Below are positions 44,201 through 52,209 of a DNA stretch of 64,000 nucleotides, in pieces (positions within the stretch are counted from its first letter, which is position 1; each line of letters opens with the position of its first letter). The position numbers and the translations under genes were made by a program. Origin of the DNA: Gramella sp. MAR_2010_147 (GTDB taxonomy: Bacteria > Bacteroidota > Bacteroidia > Flavobacteriales > Flavobacteriaceae). The stretch lies in assembly GCF_900105135.1 (NCBI RefSeq), contig NZ_LT629741.1:1736001-1800000 (forward strand), written 5' to 3'. The notes beneath the pieces were generated by a model. That model did not search any database. It saw only the letters and a program-made list of their open reading frames with translations, and had not been told where the DNA came from.

Positions 44201-45439
44201 TCTATCTACCGTTGCGATATCGCGAATGGCAGGAGTTAGAACAGATTCTCCGGCACCTGTGATCCCAAAAGGATTGAAATCGTTCACCGTATTATCTGGA
44301 AATGCACCCGCAGGCTGATTAAAAAAACCACCCGGAGGGGTGTCCAGACCTATATTCCCAGGCACATTGGTTTCACCAAGATCCTGAATTGCCACAATAT
44401 TTCGGGTATCTTGAATATTCTGGATATTATTGGTTCTATTGGTCACCCAAACCTGGATCCTTTTTATTTGAATATTAGTATTTATAAAAGGATAATTCCG
44501 TAATGCTTCGTCATAAGTATCACGAAAATAATGCGCTAAAAAAAAGTGCCTGTCCTGGTCATAATCCAGTGCAAATTTCTCAAAATCTTCTACAGTAGCT
44601 CCACCTTCTACATTCACAGTTCTTCTTTCAGACTTCTGTTCAGAAAAAACTCCTGTAATTCTTGTTTTCCCAAACTGCAGTTCGGTTTTGAAACCGAAAA
44701 GACTTTGTGCGCCCTGAATTAATGCATTGTTCAGAGGCATATTCACGTTACCTACTTCAATTTTTTGAACAATATCGTCCTCATTTGGAGTATATTCCAG
44801 CTTTAACTGGTTTTGAAAATCGAAGGTTGACTCTGTATCGTAATTAGCGGTCACTTGAAGCCGCTCTCCAATCTGGCCCAGCATACTCAAACTAATGCGC
44901 TGATCGAAATCAAAAGAAAGGTTTCGTTGATTTCTAGGTGAAAAAGCAGGATTATCTTGTTTTGTATACAGAAGCCCAAGGTCTAATTCTACTGAACCCT
45001 GAGGAACAATATTAATCTCAGAACCTCCAAATATCGTCTCGAAAAAATTATTATTTACATAAAAATCTGGTAAAAGATCTTTTTGAATATCTTCTGAACC
45101 TTCCTTTCTACCGGTTAGCGCATCATTCTTTAGTTTGAAATAATTACGCATTTCTTCCTGCATCACAAGATCTTCATATTCCTGTGGAGTTAGAACCAAT
45201 GGCAAACCAAGATTGATCTGGCCTAGATTTTCTTTATAAAAATAACGGTTAAGAATAGGGTCATACTCGTATTTAGACTCCATACTTTCAGGATCAGGAA
45301 GGCTTATTTGGCCCAGGACGTAACCAGTGCTTGTGGTATCCTGTGGCGTCTCCTGAGCTACAGCATCCACTGCATAGAACAGTAAGATCAGGAAAGTTAG
45401 GCGTACCGGTACAGACAATTTCGGGTAATTGTTCCTCAA
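38285..45439 (-). CDS. sprA: Type IX secretion translocon SprA (Sov homologue)
   Basis: SprA is the giant outer-membrane channel of the type IX system, needed for gliding and secretion of surface adhesins. The 2384-residue protein has a signal peptide (to about VDAVAQE), long SprA_N-type repeats with FLARDYFRD-like barrel strands, and the very long barrel interior segments (for example RVDFETKGSIQILAEIEKD near the end) that close the 36-strand-type pore. The start is TTG, with an in-frame stop six codons upstream. It follows ruvA at 5 bases. It is the largest gene here. Confidence 0.95.
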   Translation of the reverse strand: MRNNYPKLSVPVRLTFLILLFYAVDAVAQETPQDTTSTGYVLGQISLPDPESMESKYEYDPILNRYFYKENLGQINLGLPLVLTPQEYEDLVMQEEMRNYFKLKNDALTGRKEGSEDIQKDLLPDFYVNNNFFETIFGGSEINIVPQGSVELDLGLLYTKQDNPAFSPRNQRNLSFDFDQRISLSMLGQIGERLQVTANYDTESTFDFQNQLKLEYTPNEDDIVQKIEVGNVNMPLNNALIQGAQSLFGFKTELQFGKTRITGVFSEQKSERRTVNVEGGATVEDFEKFALDYDQDRHFFLAHYFRDTYDEALRNYPFINTNIQIKRIQVWVTNRTNNIQNIQDTRNIVAIQDLGETNVPGNIGLDTPPGGFFNQPAGAFPDNTVNDFNPFGITGAGESVLTPAIRDIATVDRGFGPVTVSEGTDYAKLENARQLKPSEYTLNTQLGYISLNQRLSNDEVLGVAFQYTINGEVYQVGEFANDGVNATNDDTGVEPDTGTNPRASQNLVVKMLKSTITNVNEPIWDLMMKNIYSLGAYQLERQDFRMNILYTDPQPLNYIKPVEGTTLPADVADTPLLRIFRLDQLNSNNDPINGGDGFFDYVPQITIDPVNGNIIFTTVEPFGNHLFEKLDETPNGGSEDYTIPETWNENQQRYVFRAMYRTTKTQAEQEEADKNKFQLKGRYKSAEVEGIPIGFNLPPGSVTVTAGGRILQEGVDYVVNYELGRVQILDEALLASDIPIQVNTENNALFGQQTKRFTGLNVEHQFNENFLIGGTFINLKERPLTQKANYSYEPINNTILGLNLNYNTEVPFLTRMVNKLPNIDTDVKSNVSVRGEFAYLVPGSPASNDFDGKATTYIDDFEASQTSIDINNPLSWELSSVPVGFGGELSNGDLGVGYKRGKLAWYTIDPIFYSNRRPDGISDSDISTYEARRVSLSEIFPNTDVVQGQPQVIYTMDVAYNPEERGPYNYNPAATGSNNLPNPSGNFGGIMRSINTTNFEQSNVEYIQFWVMDPYIYPENSGNTGGTINFNLGNISEDVLKDGRKQYENGLPELEGEANIINTAFGAVPADNSLVYAFDTEGDARTRQDAGYDGLQDAQEGVKFSDFAGLPDPSADNYEYFLSANGSILERYRNYNGTEGNSPTQVTDTNRGNTTLPTTEDINRDNTMNTINSYFEYKVPFFQGMNIDNNEYITDVKELSVTLRNGQELPVRWLQFKVPIFEPTNAVGGIADFRSIRFIRMFLSDFQDPTIMRFGTMDLVRGDYRRYTQSLFEDRTQIENPNTLFEVNAVNIEENENRQPIPYVLPPGVQREELFQSNSNIRQNEQSLSLRTCDLQPQDARAVYKNFQIDMRQYKNLEMFLHAESLLNQRLLKDGQLVAFVRMGTDFTDNFYQIEIPLSPTLFGATTPEEIWPEINRLNLELDLLQQIKTAVLGDPSLNSTDLNFFTDELQPVDAEAAYDMGRLRLGVKGNPSFGNVRLLMVGVKNGTSVDGVTDLCGEVWFNELRLSDLKNEGGWAGVVSMDSNLADFANISATGRRSTVGFGSIEQGPNQRSREDLQQYDFVTNVNMGQLLPKKWGVKVPVNYSRGEELITPKYDQEFLDVELDTRLANIQDPEERDRVEKQSQSYTKRESINVIGLRKERVGEKTPMPYDVENFAFSSSYNQVNHRDFEVEESVDKSVRLGGTYEFNFPEKTVEPLKNIAVLDSSDYFAIFRDFNFNYLPSNINASSNIFRQYNEQRFRSLDLSDDDIRIPTLYQRNYLFDWQYGVNYNLTRSLSFSFNASNNRIIRNYIDEEGFADNSIGLWDDFFNIGEPNLHFQSLQVNYQLPFDKIPVLRFIKATYTYTGDFQWQRGSRIYQQLEGIPDIGNSVQNSNTHQINANLNMQDLYNYFGLVEKKSGSAGKSIQERSRGVPSLGPPGQEKEEEAAKPESRGNKGYNTFVSIVTGIKTLQLNYRNTRGIFLPGYTESVGFMGTFRPTAGFTFGFQDDIRYMAAERGWLTLFQNFNQQYTALKNEQLDYQAGLGFLPDLTIELTGRKNYSENYSENYKVDPNTLEYQSLTPYTYGNLNISTILIRTSFSNSTETSSENFETFRENRLEIARRLAQDRGLDPNDVGEDGFPRGIGKSNQAVLLPAFIAAYSGQDAGSIKLGAFRDFPMPNWNVKYTGLMRLDWFRDKFRRFSINHGYRADYTLNQFQTNLDYDAANPNEVNQAGDFKNPVLFSNLVLTELFTPLARVDFETKGSIQILAEIEKDRSLAFSFDNNLLTEYSGNEYTMGLGYRIKDLKIATALGGRRRVLSSDLNFRADVSYRKNRTIVRYLDLANAQTISGQDIWSINFKTDYAFTRNLTARFYYDHVFSEYAVSTAFPQTTIRSGFTLIYNFGN

Positions 45440-45444
45440 TTTAC

Positions 45445-46026
45445 TTACAGCTTTTTAAGAGCCAGTTTAATTATAGATTCTACGGTAGATTCGGGATCTT
45501 CTTTCAGGATCTTTTCTACAACTTTGCCGGCCTGGCGTCTATTATAACCTAAGATCTCTAAAGCAGATAACGCTTCTTCCTTATTAGTATTGCTTTGAGA
45601 CACGAAAACTTCATCATCACCCAAGACTTTTAACACCTTATCCTTAAGGTCTAGAATCACCCTTTGTGCAGTTTTCGCACCTATTCCCTTTACACTTTGA
45701 ATAGTTGGCACATCCCCAGCGGCTATGGCCTCTGTAACTTCTCTTGGTTGAAGCGAAGATAGCATCATCCTGGCGGTACTTGTTCCTACTCCCGAAACCG
45801 AAATCAATAATCGAAAGATCTCTCTTTCAGATTTTTCAGCAAACCCATATAACGTATGAGAATCCTCTTTAACCTGAAGATGTGTATATAGACTCACGGC
45901 CTCAGAATCTGGGATCAAAGAAAATGTATGGAGCGAAATATTTACTGAATACCCTATCCCGTTGCATTCAATAACAACATATGTAGGATTTTTTTCAATT
46001 AACTGCCCTTTTAAATGATGAATCAT
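45445..46026 (-). CDS. ruvA: Holliday junction branch-migration protein RuvA
   Basis: RuvA binds Holliday junctions and loads RuvB. The 193-residue protein has an OB fold (1-65), helix-hairpin-helix motifs (LLISVSGVGTSTARMML, IQSVKGIGAKTAQRVILDL), and a C-terminal RuvB-binding domain (EEALSALEILGYNRRQ). It starts 88 bases after maeB. A -7-like TACATTTG lies at 46056-46049 without a correctly spaced -33 box. Confidence 0.96.
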   Translation of the reverse strand: MIHHLKGQLIEKNPTYVVIECNGIGYSVNISLHTFSLIPDSEAVSLYTHLQVKEDSHTLYGFAEKSEREIFRLLISVSGVGTSTARMMLSSLQPREVTEAIAAGDVPTIQSVKGIGAKTAQRVILDLKDKVLKVLGDDEVFVSQSNTNKEEALSALEILGYNRRQAGKVVEKILKEDPESTVESIIKLALKKL

Positions 46027-46114
46027 GAAAAAACCTTGTGTTTAATCTCAAATGTAGTAAAATAATCACTCGTCTTAATTCTTCAAAGGAAGCAAGTTCA
46101 GTAGGATTATCAAA

Positions 46115-48403
46115 CTATTTTTTTTGTCTCTTTTCCTTTTCCTGTGCATCTACTACCGCAACTGCAGCCATATTCACCATTTCTTCAACGCTTGCTCCAA
46201 GTTGCAATATATGAACCGGCTTTTTCATTCCCATCATAATAGGCCCAATAGAATCTACATTATTCAGTTCTTTAATAAGCTTGTACGTACTATTTGCCGA
46301 GTCCAGATCTGGATAAATAAGTGTATTCACCTTTTTTCCAGCCAACTTCGAAAACGGAAACTTACTCTGAAGCATTTCACGGTTCAGGGCGAAATCTGTC
46401 TGTAATTCTCCATCTACATGTAACTCTGGGTGAAACCTGTGTAAATAAGAAACCGCATCTTTTACCTTTTTAGCTCTTGGATCCTTAGAGGATCCGAAAT
46501 TGGCGTATGAGATCATTGCGATCACCGGCTCCATCCCGAATAACTGTACTGTACGTGCGGTCATTTGCGCGATCTTTGCAAGATCTTTTGCCGGAGGATC
46601 TATATTTATAGAAGTATCACTAATAAAGATAGGCCCTCTGGAGGTATTCATCACATTGGTAGCAGCGACCCTGGAAACACCCTTGGCCATTCCTATCAAT
46701 TCCAGCATAGGTTTTACCACGGTTGGATAGGCACGTGAATATCCCGATAGTAATGCATCTGCATCCCCTTCGTTGACCATCATGGCAGCAAAATAATTTC
46801 GCTCTCGCATCAATTTCTCGGCATCATACTTTGTTACTCCATTACGGTGCCTGGTTTGCCAGTATTTATAAGCATAATTTTTTCTATGCTCTTCCTCTTC
46901 ATCAGATTTTGGATCTATAATAATTACATCATTCTCTTCAAAGTCAATTTCTGCCATTAATTCCTTAATCACCTCACGCCTACCAAGAAGAATGGGTACT
47001 CCTACTCCTTCATCCCGCACGATCTGTGCTGCTTTTAGTACATCCAGATGATCTGCTTCTGCAAAAACAATGCGCTTGGGATTTGTTTTAGCTCTATTCA
47101 ACAGCAATCGGGTAATCTTGTTCTCATTACCCATTCGCTCAAGTAATTCTTCTTCATATCGCTCCCAGTCCTGAATATCCTGTCTTGCCACACCACTTTC
47201 CATCGCTGCTTTGGCAACTGCCGGTGGAACTTTGGCAATAAGCCTGGGGTCAAAAGGTTTAGGGATAATATAATCGGGGCCAAAATTCAAACGGGTCTCC
47301 CCGTAAGCAATATTTACCTGTTCCGGTACCGCTTCCTTGGCAAGTTCAGCCAGCGCTTTCACGGCCGCTTTTTTCATTTCTTCATTGATCTTGGAGGCCC
47401 TGACATCCAAAGCACCGCGGAAGATGAATGGGAATCCAAGTACATTATTTACCTGGTTAGGATGATCACTCCGGCCGGTAGCCATAATGATATCCTTTCT
47501 CGTATCCATAGCCAGTTGATAATCTATCTCCGGATTAGGATTTGCCATTGCAAACACAATTGGTCTTTTCGCCATACTTTTCAGCATAGCAGGAGAAACG
47601 ATATTAGCGATTGAAAGACCTACAAATACATCGGCATTTTTCATCGCCTCTTCCAGCGTATCAATTTTTCTGGCGGTTGCAAACTCTTCTTTTTCTTCTG
47701 AAAGATTATCCCGGTCTTTTCTAATAACGCCTTTACTATCCAGCATTACGATATTTTCTGCCTTCGCGCCAAAAGCTTTATACAGTTTGGTACATGAAAC
47801 TGCTGCGGCACCCGCGCCACTTATCACAATCTTTACCTTCTCGATCTTTTTCTTAGCAAGTTCCAGGGCATTCAGTAATGCAGCGGCTGAAATGATTGCA
47901 GTACCATGCTGATCGTCATGCATTACCGGAATATCCAACTCAGCTTTTAATCGCTGTTCTATTTCAAAAGCTTCAGGAGCTTTGATATCTTCAAGATTAA
48001 TCCCTCCAAAAGTTGGAGCGATATTCTTAACCGTTTCAATGAATTTATCTACGTCTTTCGTATCAACTTCAATATCAAAAACATCGATATCGGCAAAGAT
48101 CTTAAAGAGCAGACCTTTTCCCTCCATCACCGGTTTAGATGCTTCAGGACCAATATCTCCTAGTCCCAAAACCGCAGTTCCGTTAGAGATCACGGCTACC
48201 AGATTTCCTTTGGTAGTATATTTATAAGCGTTCTCTTTATCCTTTTCTATCTCCAGGCAGGGTTCAGCCACACCCGGTGAATACGCAAGAGAAAGATCTC
48301 TTTGCGTCGCATATTTTTTGGTAGGCACCACTTCAATTTTCCCCGGCTTCGGTTTTGCGTGATAAACCAATGCCTCTCTTCTCTTTCTGGAAGTATTACT
48401 CAT
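46115..48403 (-). CDS. maeB: NADP-dependent malic enzyme with phosphotransacetylase-like domain
   Basis: The 762-residue protein is the usual three-part MaeB. Its malic enzyme N-terminal domain contains SLAYSPGVAEPC and AVISNGTAVLGLGDIGP. An NAD(P)-binding domain (about 165-400) contains the Rossmann segment VKIVISGAGAAAVSC. A phosphotransacetylase-like domain (about 430-762) probably binds acetyl-CoA as a regulator. It turns malate into pyruvate with NADPH. A -7-like TACCTTTG lies at 48434-48427 upstream but has no clear -33 box. Confidence 0.95.
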   Translation of the reverse strand: MSNTSRKRREALVYHAKPKPGKIEVVPTKKYATQRDLSLAYSPGVAEPCLEIEKDKENAYKYTTKGNLVAVISNGTAVLGLGDIGPEASKPVMEGKGLLFKIFADIDVFDIEVDTKDVDKFIETVKNIAPTFGGINLEDIKAPEAFEIEQRLKAELDIPVMHDDQHGTAIISAAALLNALELAKKKIEKVKIVISGAGAAAVSCTKLYKAFGAKAENIVMLDSKGVIRKDRDNLSEEKEEFATARKIDTLEEAMKNADVFVGLSIANIVSPAMLKSMAKRPIVFAMANPNPEIDYQLAMDTRKDIIMATGRSDHPNQVNNVLGFPFIFRGALDVRASKINEEMKKAAVKALAELAKEAVPEQVNIAYGETRLNFGPDYIIPKPFDPRLIAKVPPAVAKAAMESGVARQDIQDWERYEEELLERMGNENKITRLLLNRAKTNPKRIVFAEADHLDVLKAAQIVRDEGVGVPILLGRREVIKELMAEIDFEENDVIIIDPKSDEEEEHRKNYAYKYWQTRHRNGVTKYDAEKLMRERNYFAAMMVNEGDADALLSGYSRAYPTVVKPMLELIGMAKGVSRVAATNVMNTSRGPIFISDTSINIDPPAKDLAKIAQMTARTVQLFGMEPVIAMISYANFGSSKDPRAKKVKDAVSYLHRFHPELHVDGELQTDFALNREMLQSKFPFSKLAGKKVNTLIYPDLDSANSTYKLIKELNNVDSIGPIMMGMKKPVHILQLGASVEEMVNMAAVAVVDAQEKEKRQKK

Positions 48404-48458
48404 AATTCGTTTTTTCGGCTGAGTAACAAAGGTAACAAGGCTGAAGCGAATAAGAAAT

Positions 48459-49382
48459 CTATTCTTTCAGAAAACTGATATTCCTTTTCAAACCTTCAAA
48501 TTTGGTACGTTTTACGGCAGATTTTCTGAAAATTTCATTGAAAGTTTCCCTGGTAATTTCTTCCCAGTCCTTTTTATCGTTCTCTAAAAGATCAGGATGC
48601 GGATTAAACAATGGCTCGTTATGAGGTTTTGAAAAACGATTCCAGGGACATACATCCTGGCACACATCGCAGCCAAACATCCAGTCATCAAACTGATTTT
48701 TCATTGAATCTGGTAATTCATCCTTCAATTCAATGGTGAAATAAGAGATACATTTACTACCATCTACTTTATAAGGCTCTACAATAGCTTCTGTTGGACA
48801 GGCATCTATGCAGGCGGTACAGCTTCCGCAGTGATCTGTAACCGGAGTGTCATATTCAAGTTCCAGATCTACGATCAATTCTGCAATAAAATAAAAAGAA
48901 CCTGTTTGCTTAGAGAGCAAATTAGAGTGTTTACCAATCCAGCCTAGTCCGCTTTTTGCCGCCCAGGCTTTATCTAAAACAGGAGCCGAATCTACAAAAG
49001 CACGGCCGTGAAAATCACCAATTTCATCTTGCAAGGATGAAAGTAGTTCTTTCAGCTTATCCTTAATCACAAAATGGTAATCTCTACCATACGCATATTT
49101 ACTGATCTTATATGAATCTTTATTCTGAAAATCTGAAGGATAGTAATTTAGTAAAAGAGAAATTACACTTTTTGAGCCGGGAACCAGCTTTGTTGGATCC
49201 AAACGCTTATCGAAGTAATTTTCCATGTAGCGCATTTCGCCATGCATATTGTCTTTCAACCAGTATTCGAGTCTGGGAGCTTCGTCTTCCAGAAATTCGG
49301 CTTTAGAGATTCCACAAGACAAAAAACCGAGGCGTTTAGCTTCGGCTTTAATTAATTCGGAATGTTTGGATTTAATGCTCAT
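48459..49382 (-). CDS. queG: Epoxyqueuosine reductase
   Basis: QueG carries out the last step of queuosine synthesis in tRNA, using cobalamin and two 4Fe-4S clusters. The 307-residue protein has the cobalamin-binding core ([25 protein letters not shown]) and the cluster motifs [12 protein letters not shown] and [13 protein letters not shown]. The protein lacks the HEAT-like C-terminal extension found in some homologues. No terminator is visible between it and maeB. Confidence 0.94.
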   Translation of the reverse strand: MSIKSKHSELIKAEAKRLGFLSCGISKAEFLEDEAPRLEYWLKDNMHGEMRYMENYFDKRLDPTKLVPGSKSVISLLLNYYPSDFQNKDSYKISKYAYGRDYHFVIKDKLKELLSSLQDEIGDFHGRAFVDSAPVLDKAWAAKSGLGWIGKHSNLLSKQTGSFYFIAELIVDLELEYDTPVTDHCGSCTACIDACPTEAIVEPYKVDGSKCISYFTIELKDELPDSMKNQFDDWMFGCDVCQDVCPWNRFSKPHNEPLFNPHPDLLENDKKDWEEITRETFNEIFRKSAVKRTKFEGLKRNISFLKE

Positions 49383-49598
49383 TCAGTCAAATTAATCTAC
49401 TTTTTTAAATACCAGCTCCGTTCTCCTGAAGATAGTATTAACTTATTATTTCCTATCTCAAATTTGAAACAAGATCGAAGACACTTGCGTTATGAACATC
49501 AACTTTCTCATATTCATAAATTTAAATTCGAATTGATTTATCAAACTTTATATCACGAAAACATTCTAATATAATGTTTTAGAATTGTTCCATGAAAA
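49383..49598. other. Longest non-coding gap; mostly featureless
   Basis: This 216-base gap between the queG start and the P450 stop holds no credible gene. I see a 7-bp inverted repeat, ATTCTAA (49563-49569) and TTAGAAT (49579-49585), 13 bases after the P450 stop, which may be a weak terminator. No consensus promoter for queG is evident. Confidence 0.5.
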
Positions 49599-50933
49599 TC
49601 AAGTTCGTTTTACAAATTTCAAGAATGCATTTTCAGGCTTTAAGGTGATCAAGGGTTTTATGTCTATATCCTCAGCAACCGGAATTAATTTATAGTCATT
49701 AACCAGTTCAGCTACTGCGATGATCATTTCAAAAATCGCGAAATTATTACCAATACATTTTCTGGGTCCCGCGCCAAACGGAAAATACTGGGAAGAAAAT
49801 TTTCTTCCTCCTTCAGAAAATCTTTCCGGGTCGAAAATATCCGGATTTCTCCAAAGATCTGGATGACGGTGAACCTCATATAAAGAAAATAGTAAATTAG
49901 AACCCGGTTCAAAGTATTTACCTTCAAATTCAAAAGCTTCTAAATTTACCCTGTCTATAAAATAAGCAGGCGGATATAAACGCATCGACTCTTCTATAAC
50001 CATCTGCGTTTTAGCGGCACCGGTCACCAAATACATCAAATCATCAGATTCTTTCTTCAATTGATTAACCTCTTTGAAAATGACCTCCTGCCATTCAGGG
50101 TTTAAAGCTAAAAGTTGAGATGTAAAAGTCAGGGAATTAGACGTAGTTTCATGCCCAGCGGTAAATAGAATTAAAATCTCATCGATAAGCTGCTCTTCAT
50201 CCATAAAATTCCCGTCGTCATATTTTGCCTCCAGCAGCATATCCAGTAGATCGTCAAAACGTTCTTGTGAAGCCCTGCGTTCATGGACAATATTTCGAAG
50301 AATTGCCCGAGCTTCATTAGTTAACTGAACATACGAATCAATCTTTCCACTTAAACTAAACCACCAACCTAAATATGGCTGCCGCAATTCTCTCACCAAC
50401 ATTTTTTGAGTCTCCTCGGTAATAAATTGCAGCCTGTTGATTTCTTTTTGATTAGCTGCACTGCTAAATAAAGATTTCACCACCGTTTGAAATGCGAGAT
50501 CATTGAAAACAGGAAAAATATCAATCTCCTTTCCGGTGACTATTTTTTTATATTCATCACAAATAGCACTTTTTATTGAACCAAGTAAATTAGCAAGCTG
50601 TTTCTTATGAAAAGCCGGCTGAATTAATTTTCGCTGCTTTTTCCAATGCTCTCCTTCCGAAGTTAATAATCCTTCCCCGACATATTTTACAAGATCTTTG
50701 GTTTGAATTTCAGATTTCACAAAATTCTTTTGGTTTTTCTGAAGAACATATTCTACCAACCCGGCATCCCGGGAAAAGATCACAGATTTATTAAAACCTA
50801 TATTCAACCGAAAAGTATCGCCTTTTTTCTGAAAATTGTTATGATGAAACGGTAGTGGATTCTTCAGAATATTGGCAGAATGCTTTAGAAATTTAAGCAG
50901 TGAAACTTCCGGGATATTTTTGTTGTTATTCAT
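49599..50933 (-). CDS. Cytochrome P450 (soluble)
   Basis: The 444-residue protein, counted from the ATG at 50933, has the I-helix ILFTAGHETTSNSL, the K-helix ExxR in EESMRLYPPAYF, the PERF motif (DPERFSEGG) and the heme loop FPFGAGPRKCIGNNFA with the Cys ligand. No membrane anchor or fused reductase is present. No ferredoxin or reductase gene is in the window. The reading frame extends to a GTG at 50969, but the ATG gives a typical N-terminus. The substrate is unknown; the layout is closest to CYP102/CYP4-like fatty-acid hydroxylases. Confidence 0.9.
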   Translation of the reverse strand: MNNNKNIPEVSLLKFLKHSANILKNPLPFHHNNFQKKGDTFRLNIGFNKSVIFSRDAGLVEYVLQKNQKNFVKSEIQTKDLVKYVGEGLLTSEGEHWKKQRKLIQPAFHKKQLANLLGSIKSAICDEYKKIVTGKEIDIFPVFNDLAFQTVVKSLFSSAANQKEINRLQFITEETQKMLVRELRQPYLGWWFSLSGKIDSYVQLTNEARAILRNIVHERRASQERFDDLLDMLLEAKYDDGNFMDEEQLIDEILILFTAGHETTSNSLTFTSQLLALNPEWQEVIFKEVNQLKKESDDLMYLVTGAAKTQMVIEESMRLYPPAYFIDRVNLEAFEFEGKYFEPGSNLLFSLYEVHRHPDLWRNPDIFDPERFSEGGRKFSSQYFPFGAGPRKCIGNNFAIFEMIIAVAELVNDYKLIPVAEDIDIKPLITLKPENAFLKFVKRT

Positions 50934-51050
50934 TAAACATTTTTCTTTTCCATTACGCTTCACCTGCACTCAGCATGAGATTTTCAACAAAATATTTCAA
51001 CACTACTAAAGTACCAAGCCGAACAATTGATCAAAGACCTTATAAGCGCA

Positions 51051-52073
51051 TCAAAAAAGTCCGCCCTGGGTATTATCCTTAATTCTTCCAAGATGCCTGT
51101 AAGCATGTTCAGTAACTTCTCGTCCTCTTGGCGTTCTATAGATAAAACCCTGTTGAATTAGAAAAGGCTCGTACACTTCCTCAATAGTTTCAGCGCTTTC
51201 ACTTACGGCGGTTGCAAGGGTCGTGATTCCTACAGGACCTCCTTTAAATTTATCAATTATCGTGGCAAGTATTTTATTATCCATTTCATCCAAACCATGT
51301 GCGTCTACATTTAATGCTTTCAATCCGAATTTAGCAATTTCGATATCTATTTTTCCATTACCCTTTATCTGGGCGAAATCACGAACCCTTCTAAGCAATG
51401 CATTTGCTATTCTTGGAGTTCCGCGGCTTCTCCCTGCAATTTCTATTGCGGCATCCTGGGTAATTGGCACTTTTAAAATATCTGAACTTCGTTCTACAAT
51501 TCCTGAAAGCAATTCAGTTGAATAATATTGTAATCTGCTGGAAATGCCAAATCTTGCCCGCATGGGAGCTGTTAAAAGTCCTGACCTTGTAGTTGCTCCA
51601 ATAAGGGTAAACGGATTTAAATTGATCTGAACTGTTCTCGCATTTGGTCCGGTCTCGATCATAATATCTATTCGATAATCTTCCATTGCCGAGTATAAAT
51701 ATTCTTCTACAATGGGACTTAATCGATGGATCTCATCAATAAAAAGAATATCCCGTTCATCAAGATTAGTCAAAAGTCCGGCGAGATCTCCGGGTTTATC
51801 CAATACGGGACCCGAGGTGATTTTAATCCCTACATTTAATTCATTAGCTAGAATATGTGCAAGAGTGGTCTTCCCTAATCCCGGGGGACCATGAAATAAG
51901 GTATGATCTAGCGCCTCACCTCGTAAATTAGCAGCCTGAACGAATATCTGAAGATTTTCCAGTACCTGTTCCTGCCCTGCAAAGTCATCAAAACTCAGCG
52001 GCCGTAAAGCTCTTTCCACATCAAATTCTTCAGGAGAAAAATTATCTCCGGTAGCATCAAGGTTTTCGTTCAT
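51051..52073 (-). CDS. ruvB: Holliday junction branch-migration helicase RuvB
   Basis: RuvB is the AAA+ motor of branch migration. The 340-residue protein has [11 protein letters not shown], Walker [12 protein letters not shown], Walker [10 protein letters not shown], sensor 1 and the arginine-finger region [15 protein letters not shown], and the winged-helix C-terminal domain ([19 protein letters not shown]). It has its own promoter inside the terminator of the oxidase operon. It is separated from ruvA by about 5 kb. Confidence 0.97.
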   Translation of the reverse strand: MNENLDATGDNFSPEEFDVERALRPLSFDDFAGQEQVLENLQIFVQAANLRGEALDHTLFHGPPGLGKTTLAHILANELNVGIKITSGPVLDKPGDLAGLLTNLDERDILFIDEIHRLSPIVEEYLYSAMEDYRIDIMIETGPNARTVQINLNPFTLIGATTRSGLLTAPMRARFGISSRLQYYSTELLSGIVERSSDILKVPITQDAAIEIAGRSRGTPRIANALLRRVRDFAQIKGNGKIDIEIAKFGLKALNVDAHGLDEMDNKILATIIDKFKGGPVGITTLATAVSESAETIEEVYEPFLIQQGFIYRTPRGREVTEHAYRHLGRIKDNTQGGLF

Positions 52074-52138
52074 TATAAAAAGATTATCCGGATGAATATA
52101 AGAAATATTAGGCCAAATTTCAGATAAGAACTAAGAAT

Positions 52139-52167
52139 CAAAGATAATTAAAAAAGCCTCTTCCAAA
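52139..52167 (-). promoter_or_regulatory. Bacteroidota promoter for ruvB, nested in the oxidase terminator
   Basis: On the minus strand TTG (52167-52165), an 18-base spacer and TATCTTTG (52146-52139) match the consensus. The -33 element lies at the edge of the loop of the upstream terminator hairpin (52153-52183). Confidence 0.7.
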
Positions 52168-52183
52168 TGGGAAAAGGCTTTTC
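52153..52183 (-). terminator. Terminator of the act-cox operon
   Basis: AAAAGCCTCTTCC and GGAAAAGGCTTTT pair (13 bp, one wobble) around a five-base loop, and the minus strand continues with a run of T. It ends the operon 27 bases after the subunit I stop. Confidence 0.9.
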
Positions 52184-52209
52184 TATATATTGATAATTGA
52201 ATCTTTTTA

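Noticed and set aside
49362..49574. 70-codon plus-strand frame overlapping the gap after queG
   Set aside because: Composition is Lys/Ile/Asn/Leu as expected of A+T-rich DNA, with no domain and no promoter.
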